From Costus lasius (Eukaryota; Streptophyta; Magnoliopsida; Zingiberales; Costaceae), in NCBI GenBank assembly GCA_027563935.2, contig CM050447.1:13360501-13424500 (forward strand): DNA of 64,000 nucleotides, written 5' to 3'. The translations under genes and the position numbers were made by a program. Below, piece by piece: positions 23,870 to 35,600 of the stretch; position 1 is the stretch's first letter, and the number at the start of each line of letters is the position of its first letter. The notes under the pieces were generated by a model. The model made no database searches. It worked only from the letters and a program-made list of their open reading frames with translations, and had not been told where the DNA came from.

Positions 23870-25980
23870 GACCATGGAATTAATTGAGCAGCTCCTTCTT
23901 CCTTGTTCATCGGAGGAGCACACAGGCAGAGAGAGGAGGCGCCAACACTAGTATGTCTAGATAGCTAGGAGTAGGGGGGAGCGGGCAACTATGGTTGTAA
24001 AATCTATGAAAGAAAAAGGTTGAAGGGGGTAACATTCATTTGGAAAGATTGGCAGATATGAATGAATTTGAAGAGCTGCTGTTGGAGTCAAAAATAAAAA
24101 GAAAAGAGAAGTGGGCTGGAAGAAGAGAGAGCCCAATTTTGGAGGACCACCCTTTGTTTGTATGCTACTGCTGGCGTAGCTATCAGAAGCCTCTCCTCTG
24201 TCCTTTCCCTCCTTCCCTCACAAAATCAACCAATAAATCAGTAGATTTCAGTAAATGAATGAATGAATGAATGAAAGAGAGAGGCAGAGCTGCACAAAGT
24301 AGTATGTGCATAGGGTGAGGGGTGTCAGTCAGAAGAATAGGAGGAAAAAAAGGTGAATTATTTGAGAGACCTATTTGGATTTATTCATCTTTTACAATCC
24401 ATTGTTCAGAAAATTTTTCAGGACTGAGCATAGGCAGCACTTCCATGCAGCACTTTTGACGTATGGGTTTCATACTTTGGTAGAGCTCTCTATATTTTAG
24501 CTCAATCCATTAATTTACTTTGATCCTTAAATTAGTCGCTTCAATTACATTTCAATTTTTTTTTTAGAAGGTAAATTTTTTATTCAGCACCAAAATTACA
24601 AGTTGAAACAAATAAATTTTAAAATAGTGTAAAGAATTTAATTATAGTACTATATTTTTAAAAAACAAATAATTATATAAAATATAAAAAAATTAAACTA
24701 GGTTTTGTCCAAATTAAACTTAAAATTTTTGGTTCATAATTAAAACAACCTCTACAATTTAAAAAACTGTAAAGTAAGCCGTATAAATTGTATGGTTCTT
24801 CATGTTACTTTTGATTTTTTTGATAAATGGACTTTTTGATTTTTAAATTACAAATTAGTACACAATTTTTTTGTATTTACTTTAATATATATGCAGTTTT
24901 AATTGTTTAAAGTGTTAACAACATTTTCTCATTTTGAATTTTCCCTTATAGTTGAAAAGTTTACAAATATGTTATTAGAGTTTTAGGAGCTTTTACAAAA
25001 TAGCAAGGCATATTTGACCTTACTTTTAAACTAATTATGAGCAGTTTTTAAGCAGAAAATAAGTAAAAAACTATTTGATAATAAAAGTAGAAGCAAAAAA
25101 AAATAATAAAAAATTAGAATTTGAGAAAATTGTAATTGGATATTTTTGCACTTCTGCTTTTTTTAAAAAAATAATTTATATTATTTCATTTAGAATTTTA
25201 AGTATTATTATTTTAAATAATTTAAAATTTTAATACTAAGAAAAATAAAATATATTATTATTTTAAAAAATTTAAAATAATATATTTATTTATTATTTTA
25301 AATTTTAACGGTAATTAAAAAATTAGCAATCAAATATCTTATAAATTTTAACAGTACAACATAACATAATTTAGTACAATTATAAAGTTATTAATAGCGA
25401 GACAAAACACCTATTTCTTACAAATTAACCTTTTAGATTGAAAATTTGATCTTTATGAGTAAAAATATTATGAATTAATCATAGTTTCTATGGTTATCAC
25501 AAAATAATCTTGCAGTTATAAAACTTTTTTAAAAAAAAAAATAAGGATATATAGTAGCTTTGTTATAGCGTATGATAACTCAACAATTACAAAAGTATAA
25601 AGTACATACGACAAGTTAACTCATAATAGATTCAGGTAAGTGCTCATGAGTACTCGATTAACTAAAAACTTTTAATTTTATTTTTTTATTTTAAATTAGT
25701 ATATAAAATATAATTTTATAAATTATTATTATAAAAATATATTAACTATTAATTTTTTTGTTATTATATATTTATTATTTATAAATTTAGTATTGGATAC
25801 TCACACATGTAACTATGAACTCAACCTGTTTAACTAATCAGTTACCTAAATTTTTGGTCAATGAGTCCAATGAGTCGGGTTAAGTATCCATACTCTCTAT
25901 CAAGCCAACTTAAACATTTAATAGTATGCCCTTGAATGGAAGAAAGGGATCATAGGGCTATTGCTTGCTCTTATCCTAAG
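23870..25980. other. MIR396 upstream region and AT-rich intergenic DNA
   Basis: The MIR396 promoter should lie here. CT/GA-rich leader-like sequence runs to about 24300, including a GAAT microsatellite near 24255-24275. No certain TATA box was found. 24500-25900 is very AT-rich with no gene. Confidence 0.5.
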
Positions 25981-25981
25981 T

Positions 25982-26205
25982 CTTCTCAGTCCTAAGTTGA
26001 TCCCTCAGTTAAGGGGTTGACAAAAAGAGAGGCAAAGAGATAAAGAGGTCACGGTGATCGATCAATCACGTGCCACCCCATCTGAAGAAAAAAAAATTTC
26101 TCAGTCCTAATTTGGTCCCTCAGTTAAGGGGTTGACAAGAAGAGAGGCATACTATTAATCAATCAATCACGTGCCACCCCATATGAGGAAAAAAATTTTA
26201 TGCAT
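25982..26205. repeat. Tandem duplication of about 115 bp, each copy with a G-box
   Basis: Two imperfect copies (about 25982-26098 and 26099-26205) begin TCTCAGTCCTAA and contain CCCTCAGTTAAGGGGTTGAC. Each ends with ATCACGTGCCACCCCAT, giving two CACGTG G-box cores roughly 650-800 bp upstream of the EF-hand gene. Confidence 0.75.
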
Positions 26206-26859
26206 ATTAGGCATTTGTGAATTATCACTGTCCAAAACATATTGTGATGTGCATACGAGACATGATGTGCACAATGTGGACAGTGGAAATTTACACCATC
26301 CGATCTAACGATGATGTGCACAACTACTTAATTTTTTAGACATCCACGAATTCTTAAAAAATGCATTCCCCATCTGAAGGGCACCCTTATGGTACCCGAC
26401 TCGAGCCAGATAGATTGGATCAACTTGAGCTCAGTAGAAGAAGCGCAATTCAATTCTTCGTGAGAAGGACTCGTGACCCAGTCGTCTAATTGGAATTGAA
26501 TTCATTGACCTATTAGACTCTATTGTTATAAAAACTTTAATAAAAAATATTTGCCCAAAAGTACTTGGGATTTAAAATAAATGCAAAAGGGCCCAATCTT
26601 ACAAAATTTTAGATTATAAGGGTCTGTTCTGTAAAATTCTGCTTCAAGTAAGCGGATTCGCGCTCACGTGCGACGCAAATGTATATTAATTGACCTCACG
26701 CGGTTTCCTGGGATGAGTTCTGCCCACCACGCGTTCGCTACTTTGCTTCATCGAAAACCAAAGTATTAAAGTCGCTATTATGCCTCTCCGTCCCCTTTTC
26801 CCCTCCGCCTCTCGTCTCAAATCAAATGCCCCCCTCCCACCCATCCCTAGCGAGCGGCC

Positions 26860-27537
26860 ATGGAATTCCTCCTCCTCTTCGCCGTATTCCTCCTCACCTT
26901 CTGCCTCCTCAACCTCTGCACCTTCCTTCCCCGCCCCAAGCTCGCCATCCCCGTACCTTTCCCCTCCTCCCCTAAATCACTCGCCAAGCCTCCGCCGGTG
27001 GAAGAAGGTGAGGAAGACGTCGATGATGAAGGATCGCTGGACTTCGACGGGGGATACCTCGAGAGCATCTTCTCCACCTTCGACAAGGACGGCGACGGGT
27101 TCATCACCGTGAAGGAGCTCGAGGAATCGCTCAAGCGGCTGGGTCTCTCCGTCACGGACGCCGAGGTGGTGGGCATGGTGGAGAGAGTGGACTCCAATGG
27201 CGATGGCCTCATAGATCTTGGTGAGTTCCGCGAGCTGTGCGCCGAGCTGGGGGGAGGCCGGGCGGAGGAGGGCCAATCTGAGGGGGGTAAGGTTGCCCGA
27301 CAGGTGGATGAAGAAATGTCTCTGAGAGAGGCCTTCGGCGTCTTCGACAGCAACAAAGACGGGCTGATAACGGCCGAGGAGCTGGCGATGGTGCTGACTT
27401 CGCTGGGGCTGAAACAGGAGACGGGGCTGGAGGACTGCCGGAGCATGATAAGGAGGGTGGACAAGGATGGCGATGGCAAAGTCAACTTTGATGAGTTCAA
27501 GAAGATGATGAAGATGAAAGGTCGTAAGGCCCTCTGA
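26860..27537 (+). CDS. Calmodulin-like protein with N-terminal membrane anchor
   Basis: Intronless, 225 aa. Residues 3-23 form a hydrophobic segment (signal anchor or signal peptide), followed by a Pro-rich, then acidic linker. Four complete EF-hand loops follow: 75-86 DKDGDGFITVKE, 111-122 DSNGDGLIDLGE, 163-174 DSNKDGLITAEE and 201-212 DKDGDGKVNFDE. All have Asp at position 1 and Glu at position 12, so all four should bind calcium. The length and layout resemble plant CML4/CML5/CML7-type proteins; CML4/5 have been placed on endomembrane vesicles. The role would be calcium sensing at a membrane, partners unknown. The start has good context (GCGGCCATGG). An upstream ATG at 26780 opens an overlapping out-of-frame ORF, which matters only if the transcript begins upstream of it. 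Base composition is very GC-rich. Confidence 0.93.
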   Translation: MEFLLLFAVFLLTFCLLNLCTFLPRPKLAIPVPFPSSPKSLAKPPPVEEGEEDVDDEGSLDFDGGYLESIFSTFDKDGDGFITVKELEESLKRLGLSVTDAEVVGMVERVDSNGDGLIDLGEFRELCAELGGGRAEEGQSEGGKVARQVDEEMSLREAFGVFDSNKDGLITAEELAMVLTSLGLKQETGLEDCRSMIRRVDKDGDGKVNFDEFKKMMKMKGRKAL

Positions 27538-29234
27538 TCCATCCTAAAATTATACTAACCCTTCTTCGTTTCTCATATTGCTTTATCTTATTTGCTTCAC
27601 TTGTTTGTATATACCTGTTTTTTTTTTTTCCTTTTCCAATGTACTTATGATGATTGTTCTTCAAGATATGAACAACTCGGTATAATCATTCGTCAAGATT
27701 TATGCTTCTCCTTTGTTCAATGTGCTGATGCATGCCACTTCCTAGTTCCAAAATCAAAAATTTAGCACTCGTACTTGGACATAAATTGTGACAGATTATG
27801 GTGGAGCCTCGTGTCCATTTCATTGTATCAGCACTCTTCAAGTTGCTGTACAAGATCCTGCTGCATCCTAAAGTTCAACATGAATAAGACAAAAGTTTTA
27901 GTCTCAACTCTGCACTTGGTCTGATATACTAAAGTGTAAATCTGACTCATTTAACCAATTGCAGAGTTGGAATAAGGACTGCATCCATGTTAGATGCCCA
28001 AACGACTCTGCATAATGTAAAATTACCTGTAGAACGCATAAACCAGCGCATATAGTAGTAGGGTTAGGTTTTGCCCTAAACATGCAGCACGCTGGGCTTG
28101 GAGGATGTGAGAGCGCTGAGGACAATTTTTTGATACGTCAACCACTTGTTTAGTGTTCTGATCTGGTTGACTGTGTATAACATTTTATGCTGATATGGAG
28201 ACTGAAGCATTCAATCTGGTGGAGAAATAGGTGCTTGAAATTGCCAAATAGTTGAGAAAAATTCTTTGCCTAGCAATCTTAGGCATTACCAATCTTAGAG
28301 CAAGGATCATATTTATATTGTTTTAAGATTTACATATATTAGGAGATGGATGTCTTTGATCTTACCCTCCCATGATTCTTTTCCTCGGAATTTTCTCCAA
28401 ATAGTTAGCCTGTTGATGGTTGTGGAAAGATTAGTAAATTAATTGCAAGAGGGCAGTTGGATAAGGAATTTATGTGGCTATCAAAATAGCGACTGTCGTT
28501 CTCCAAAACAATTTCAACTGCTCCTTGCCGTGTATTTGTCAGTAATGTCTACATTCTTTCAAGATGGGGCCAGGAAGGCTGTATGATTAGATGGGCCATG
28601 GTGAAATGTGCATACAGAATCTGGTTCTCATAATCTTGATACCTATATTTCAAAGCCAGATAGTCCAGATGCCCGTTGGAAGCATCCACGTGTTGTTGTA
28701 ATCTGAAAGAAATATAAAGATTGATTCGTTTCCGCGTGAATTTAGGTTTGTCCATACTTTGATTTGCTTTTCAGCCAGTGTGGAACACAAGTTGAATATG
28801 ATTAGGCATCAATTTTTGGTTGAATTTCAGTTTGAAACTATTTTTATATTTTATAAGAGTGCATGAGGACCTACTGTTCAAGATAAAGCCACAATAAAAA
28901 TAATGGCTAAAGTGAACCAACTTTAACTAATTGCTCAGATGCTGGGGAATTTTGAATACTTTAAATAAAGAAAAAGGTAATACAGGCATGAAGAATCTGC
29001 CTTGTACTTGATGAGTATCTACTGTCATATTCATATCTTCACGAATGCTTGGTTTTAATTCCCTTTTAATGGAAAACTACTCTATGCAAATGATAGTGCC
29101 GCAGGAGTGAAACTAATTTCATTGCCCAATGAAGGGTTGCGAATAATGTAAGTATAATTTGCATTATATCCGTCTACATCACAAGACATTACCATCCATT
29201 TTCTTCTTGCTCGAGGTTGCATGTGGAGTTAGCC
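27538..29234. other. Intergenic, downstream of EF-hand gene
   Basis: The 3' UTR of the EF-hand gene lies at the start. No further gene is seen. I looked here, on the minus strand, for kinase exons belonging to the receptor gene and found none. Confidence 0.6.
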
Positions 29235-30010
29235 AATAGGCTGGGTGGGCTGCAATGGCACTTGTTAGGGCCAACTTGCTACCTACATTGACCAAGTGAA
29301 TATACATAAGGCATTATTTTTTTTACCTATTTACTTTTATAAAATATCTAAAATAAGGACGCTATTGGGTGGGCTGCAATGACACTTGTTAGGCCCAATT
29401 TGGTACCATTCGTTGACCCAGTAAATATACACGAGCCATTATTTTTTACCTATTTACGTTTATAAAAATATATAAAATAAGGACGCTATTGACATTAGAG
29501 CAAATGGCCTAGCCTGGTTAGCCAGGCTAAAAATATTTTAGCCTAAATACCCTAATTTTCATATAAAAATATTTTTTTAAAAAAAAATTAAAATAATCTA
29601 CACATCATAAGCTATCTAATGGTATTAATATTGGGATAGTTTGAATTACGTATCATTAAAAAATATCCTAAATATTTTTGTACAATAAATAGTATTTTAT
29701 TTTTTATGTGATAATATTTAGAGTATTTTTTTTAAAATAAGGACGCTATTGGGTGGGGTGCAATGCAGCAATGGCACTTGTTAGACCCAACTTAGTGTCG
29801 TATATGTTTACCAAGAGAATATACACGAGGCATGATTTTCTCCCTATTTACTTTTATAAAAATATCTAAAAAATAAGGACGCTATTGGGTGGGCTGCAAT
29901 GGCACTTGTTAGGGCCAACTTGGTACCATACGTTGATCAAGTGAATATACATAAGGCATTATTTTTTACCTATTTATTTTTATAAAAATATCTAAAATAA
30001 GGACTCTAAA
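29235..30010. repeat. Tandem array of about 125-bp units
   Basis: Units share GGGTGGGCTGCAATGGCACTTGTTAG, a TACC...TTGACCAAGTGAATATACA stretch and end near AAAATAAGGACGCTATT. Junctions fall near 29355, 29479, 29738 and 29873, and the last unit ends near 30005. A non-homologous 250-bp AT-rich insert (about 29490-29735, starting with an imperfect hairpin GCCTGGTTAGCCAGGC) splits the array. Confidence 0.7.
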
Positions 30011-31054
30011 CAGCGCAAATGCTTGTCAATCCTTCAAGCAACCTGAGCTTTGCCAGCCATTATTATAACAAATCACATAATAACCCCCACCATATGCTTC
30101 GTAAGAAGTTTGCATCAAAACAAATTTGATAATGAATGCCATCCACATCCATTGCAAGAAAACTCATAACAAATCAGACTATGATGTCCACATTATTGGG
30201 ACTAAGCTTGAGTTGCAAGAAATCAAATAATTTGTCAATGTGTCAAAGGATAATGCATATATTGGAAAGAAAATCGAAGCCTATGGTGATCCATTACTAC
30301 TAATTCATCAAACCCAAATTTCCTAAAAATAAACTAATAAAGGATCAAATAACAATATTAGGAATTTACACAAGCAATTTAAAACTTTTATCATTTGACC
30401 ATCACCATAAACCAAGAGGTTTTTTAGTTATGTGGCTTAGAATCTCATATGATTAGGATCTAGGCTATTGTGAAAAAAAATTTTAAAAAATAAAATGGAA
30501 AATTTTGACTAGAAGAGACAACGTGAGATTCAATGAAGAGAGTTCTTATACGTATAGCCACCGAGGCTAAGAATTCCCCTTGTGTGTCAAAAGAAAGAGC
30601 CAGTGGTTTATTGTGCATATGACTTTTTAATATTTTAACACACGTAGATCTTTTAATCAAAGATTTTTTTTCAGCAATTCGATGATAATAACCAATGAGA
30701 GCTTATAGCCATCTCGATGTCTCAAATCGATATATATAGGTTTTATCCTTAAATAAAGTGTTATATTTAAATTCCATCTTTAACCGTAGGTATTTACATA
30801 GATTTTGAATCAAGCAATCTATTGCCAAATTGGCTCCGGCAGGAATAGGATGCTTTAGGTGATGATGAACTATCCGCTTTATTGGTTGATTTGTCTCCTA
30901 ACTTTTTGCCTTACGAGTGACGACATCCCTCGTTACCTTTTGAGTCTTGAGACGAGCTCACCAGAAATATTCGACAAACTACCTCATCCACGAAACTTGT
31001 CCGCCATAAACATCAAATAATGTAATCCAACTTAAGTGTAAAGATCATAATCAT
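30011..31054. other. Intergenic, nothing recognised
   Basis: AT-rich sequence without coding potential or clear repeats. Confidence 0.6.
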
Positions 31055-31062
31055 CACACCAA

Positions 31063-31562
31063 TAGGGATGGCAATGGGACAAAGTCGGGTTTTACCATCC
31101 CAACCCGACTCTGATTTTCCCAAACTCATCTCTGACTCTGATCCCGATTTTGAATCCGATGGGTTTAGAAAATCCAATCCCACACTCGACCCCAACTAGC
31201 CTAAAAAATAAGTATATATTATAAATAATATTTTAAAATTATTTTTTATTATATATTCATAATATATAAATAAAAAAATATTTTACATTAACTACACGAT
31301 CATTTTTACATCAAGCTACTATAAATTTAGTACCTAAATTATAACTTAGAAGGAGTAAATTTGTCATTCTAATGATCGGGGCGAGTTCGGGATCGGATTC
31401 GGGGCAGATATATGAATTCCCATATTCGACCCCGACCCGATTTTATCCCGTCGGATTTTCTCCGAACCCGACCCGAGACCCAGTTAACTCGGGTTTTTCC
31501 TATTGATTTCGAGTCATGTCGAATCAGGGCAGGGCAAGGGATGGGTTTTCTTGCCATCCCTA
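31063..31562. mobile_element. hAT-type non-autonomous element, 500 bp
   Basis: Terminal inverted repeats TAGGGATGGCAA (31063) and TTGCCATCCCTA (ending 31562) are flanked by a perfect 8-bp target-site duplication CACACCAA (31055-31062 and 31563-31570). An 8-bp duplication with TAGGG ends is typical of hAT. There is no transposase. The interior has CCCGAC/GTCGGG-rich ends and an AT-rich centre. Confidence 0.9.
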
Positions 31563-31792
31563 CACACCAAGCAAGGTCGCCCTCTTAGCATACCTCGGTC
31601 AATGTGAAAAATAAATGGGAACCTTTGTGAGCTTGTGAATAAGAAGTTGCTTGGCATACCAATGTTGCCCTCTAAACTCAGCCCTAGACAATATAAATTG
31701 AGCTAACATAAAATCAAATCCTTTATACTTTATGAATTGCTTGCTTGACATACCAATTGGTCATGGTGCACCTTGTTGAGCTACTAACTATC

Positions 31793-32132
31793 TGTTTGGC
31801 ATAGTTGGTCAACTGTTTTTGCTGATTAAAATAACTGATTTTAAAAAGTTAAAATGTCAAATCTAGAAACAGCATGGATTTAGAAAAGCTATGAGAAAAT
31901 TACTTTTGACTACTTTCTAACTATTTTTCTTTCATCTCATGTGCGCACCTACATAAATATGTCTTTTCGATAATAAAATTATTATTTTAATAAAAAATAT
32001 TAAATTAAAAATTATTTTTAAATATTTTTTAAAAAATTTAACTAGCATAATAGTTTAATCAAACACCTTTTAACTTTTTCCATCAGCACTTTTTTAATCA
32101 GCAAAAATTAAAATTTTTAGCTATGCCAAACA
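31793..32132. mobile_element. Inverted-repeat MITE of about 340 bp
   Basis: Ends TGTTTGGCATAG and CTATGCCAAACA are perfect 12-bp inverted repeats. Subterminal sequence is also inversely related (GCTGATTAAAA near the left, TTTAATCAGC near the right). No clear target-site duplication is seen, so the superfamily is open. Confidence 0.7.
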
Positions 32133-32627
32133 AAACCTAAATCACTCACCCAAATATCCTCCTGAAAATATCCTTAAGATATTCTTTCAGTGGGAAGCTT
32201 AATAATCATCCCGTCGAAGATATCCTTTCACTTGGCACGCCTCTGGGAGTAATTCAGTCGATCAAGATATGATTCAAAATACTGTCTGAAGGATGTGCAA
32301 TAATTGATTCACTGCCACGACCAATGAAATATAGATAAGACAGTGACCATCACGAAAATATCTGCTTAAATCTAATATATTTTTTTATTTGAAGGAAACA
32401 TTTTAAGTGAGCATAGAACGTCGCTATTGGCAGACTCAATCCTTTTTTAAGTAAAAAAAAATAAGTGTGCTGGAGAAAAAAAGGCAGTCGACATGACAAG
32501 AGAAAGAACAGCAGATGAGGAACTTAGTACATCAGATTGAACTAAGACATATACATTAAGGAAAAAGGAACGACAGAAAACGGAACGTATTCTATCAACA
32601 ACGAAGGTAAAGCAACCCAACTTGTTT

Positions 32628-35600
32628 TTATTGTCCATTTGCATGAACATATTTGCGACTTAAATCAATTCTCTTCCACCATAGGTAAGCAATTGATGAT
32701 AGTATTATCACTCCAGCTGCACAGATAGCTGCAATTCCGAATACAACTCCAATTCTTCTCCTGTTCTGAGCATGCTCTACTGGAGATGGAACTGAAAGAC
32801 ACGAGAATGTATTCTGTTCTTCTGCCAAGAAACAAAGGAAAATGATGATTGTCGAGATAAGACACACCTGGAATAATTTGTATTGCAGATGACAATGGCC
32901 CATAAGTTCCTTCAACAGGAATGCAACAGGTCCCTTTTCCAGCCCAAAATAAATGTATATCCAATATACCAGTCGTAATAGAAACACCGAAAGATAGTTT
33001 TCTTTCATTCATGTCAAAGTTTTGGATCTTCAGATCATTCTGCAATTTTTTTTCAGAAACAACATGCAAATTTTGTTACATATATGAAATTAACAAAAGT
33101 AATTGAATGCATTCATATACCTGAATATAAATATCAAATATTCGCTTCCCTAGTGCTGTCCAAGATGAAGAGTTATCATCTATAACAATCTCTGCGAAAT
33201 GGAGCAGAACAGTGTACTCTCCACTTTTCAGACCAACCACAAAATATCTCAATGAGCTTGTTGAGACTCGCGCTGTTTTTAGGTAAACAGGGCGCTCTGT
33301 ATCAAATTTCTGGTCATCTGTGTACACTATATCAGGATTACTTAAGTGGATGGAATCAGAATTACTGACAACCCATCGATGTTCCGTGTTAACAAAAAAA
33401 CCAGCGCTTCTAAGATCTTCAATGTCTGCGTCAAAATGTTCCCCTGAAGTCCCTGTTTTCCCACCGCAATTGATCGAGAATGAAGAATCTGGATTAATCC
33501 AAATGAAAAATGATATCAGATCAGCATCTTATTAAAATAAACTAAAAGGATGAATGTCTAATAATATGACAAAATACTATCCAAAAATTTGGATAGAAGC
33601 ATTTTTTTGCGAGAAGCAAGTGATACAAAACAAAAAAGAATATCACAAACTGTGACTATATTTCTTATTTTCAAAATAATTTGTTTGGAATTAATTCTCA
33701 TATGAATTTTTTTAATTCCATAATAGATTTAAATCCCTAACAATTACGAATTCATTCCTTGTGTTTGGAGCAATAAGAACTAGAATCCTATATCTAATCA
33801 TTTTTTACTAAATTAATCTTGACTATTTTATAACAAGCATGTCAGCCGAATGATTTATAATGGATACCAAAGTAATTGGCGCTACATAAGCGATATTGAC
33901 CATGTTTGCTTGTTCATGTTGCTATTCCTAATCTTGAGGTATGCTTTCTCACGGTTTCTTCGAGTCTCATTATCTAAATCTTATGTACAACTGTCACTTC
34001 AGACTCCTCTACTCTTGCTGACACCATCGAATTGGGTACTAGTGGTACTAGTCATAGCTATGACATTGTCGGGGTAACCTGTCCACCTTGTGTGCACAAT
34101 AGTAGATTTAATCATCTTTTTCAGTGCTGCTAGCATTTTAGCAAATGTTTGGGTGACCTTCAATTGCTACTCTACCTTTTATGTTGACAACATCAAGTAC
34201 ATCTAATTCCAATTCATATGGGTGATTATGACTTTTGAGAGATCAGTCCAATCATATTATAATGTAATTTGAATTTGGGAATAGGGATAAATATTTGTCT
34301 AAAAATAGTTTGTGAATGTTTATCTAATTAATATTTAAAAATTAAACATAATTACTGGTCTAAAAATGGTTTATGAATATTGATTTTGAACATAGGGATA
34401 AATATTCGGCCTAAAAAAGACAAATATTTAATATAATTTGATTTAGTGATATATACCGCAATTAGATATCAAACAGTGACCCATAAACATATTTTAAAAT
34501 TGGAACAATACTAAGAATCTTGTGCTAGAGCTTTAAAACTAGTCAGCACCCCTAAGGAGGGCAGTACATATCAGTATGACTTTCAAATTGCTTTCTATAG
34601 ATAGGCATTTGCCCTTGTTGGCATACTCTAATTCTGGAGAAGGCAAAGGTGAAGGTACCCGCTCATAGGTGGTTGGTGTAGAGGCAGCATTCTCACCCGC
34701 TACCAGTCCTAAATCTAAATTCCCTTCGAGCATCAGTAACAGTTGGAGCTATAAATGCCCAGTTTACTTTTGACCACCACCGATAAGACCACCTTACTTC
34801 TGGTATATGGTTCAAAGTTGGTACTAATTGGTACCACATATACAAAAATAATGTTCATATAGATACTAGCTGATACTACATATCAATATTACCGGTACAC
34901 CAATACTATTTAAAATTTAAAATCACGAGTTATACTACTCCAATACCATGGATTAATTAATGGGCAATTTCATCAAAAGCGTGTCATCTTTGTAAGGCCG
35001 GCGGTAGCAATGGAACGGGGAAAATATATAGAAAGGATAGTGTGTTTTTGGTTATATTAGTTCATAGCAGCTCCTTGATGAGTTGCATTTACATAATATT
35101 TTTCCCTATATTTTATATAATATTTTAAGCTTAATTGTATGATTTTATACCAGTTTTTAGTGTTTTTATCTTCTTTGGTATGAAATCTTCACTTTTCTTT
35201 GTTTTTGTAAAAATGCACATAAAATCGCACGAAAACGATGAATTTTATGAGTTTTGAGTACATGACACAATTCCCAAGAAAAAGACGAACGAGGTCGCAC
35301 ATCAAATTTGGAGCGAAATGGAAGTCAAACACAATATTCATGGTCGCACCCGTCAGTCATTGACGGGCCGTGAATATCGTGTGCTTCAGGGAGCAGTTCT
35401 GCGCCTAAGTCACATTGTGCAAAGAAAATTTCACGGTCACCACCGTGAATCATTCACGGCCATGAATGTCTCGGCACATAGCAATTTTCTTCACAGAAAC
35501 TTTCACGGCTGCAGCCGTGCACGACTCATGGGTCGTGAGTATTTCTACCTAACTCAGTTTTTCACTCGATTCAGTCTCGAATCGAGTCGAAACTTAACCA

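Noticed and set aside
23498..23951. Small proteins on both strands, one with a hydrophobic stretch and a plausible intron
   Set aside because: They cross the MIR396 hairpin and have no recognisable domain.
27540..32440. Missing kinase exons of the receptor gene
   Set aside because: The minus-strand frames here show no glycine loop, HRD, DFG or other kinase motif.
33850..34077. 75-codon hydrophobic ORF in a receptor intron
   Set aside because: Isolated, AT-rich, no domain, and on the opposite strand to the gene.
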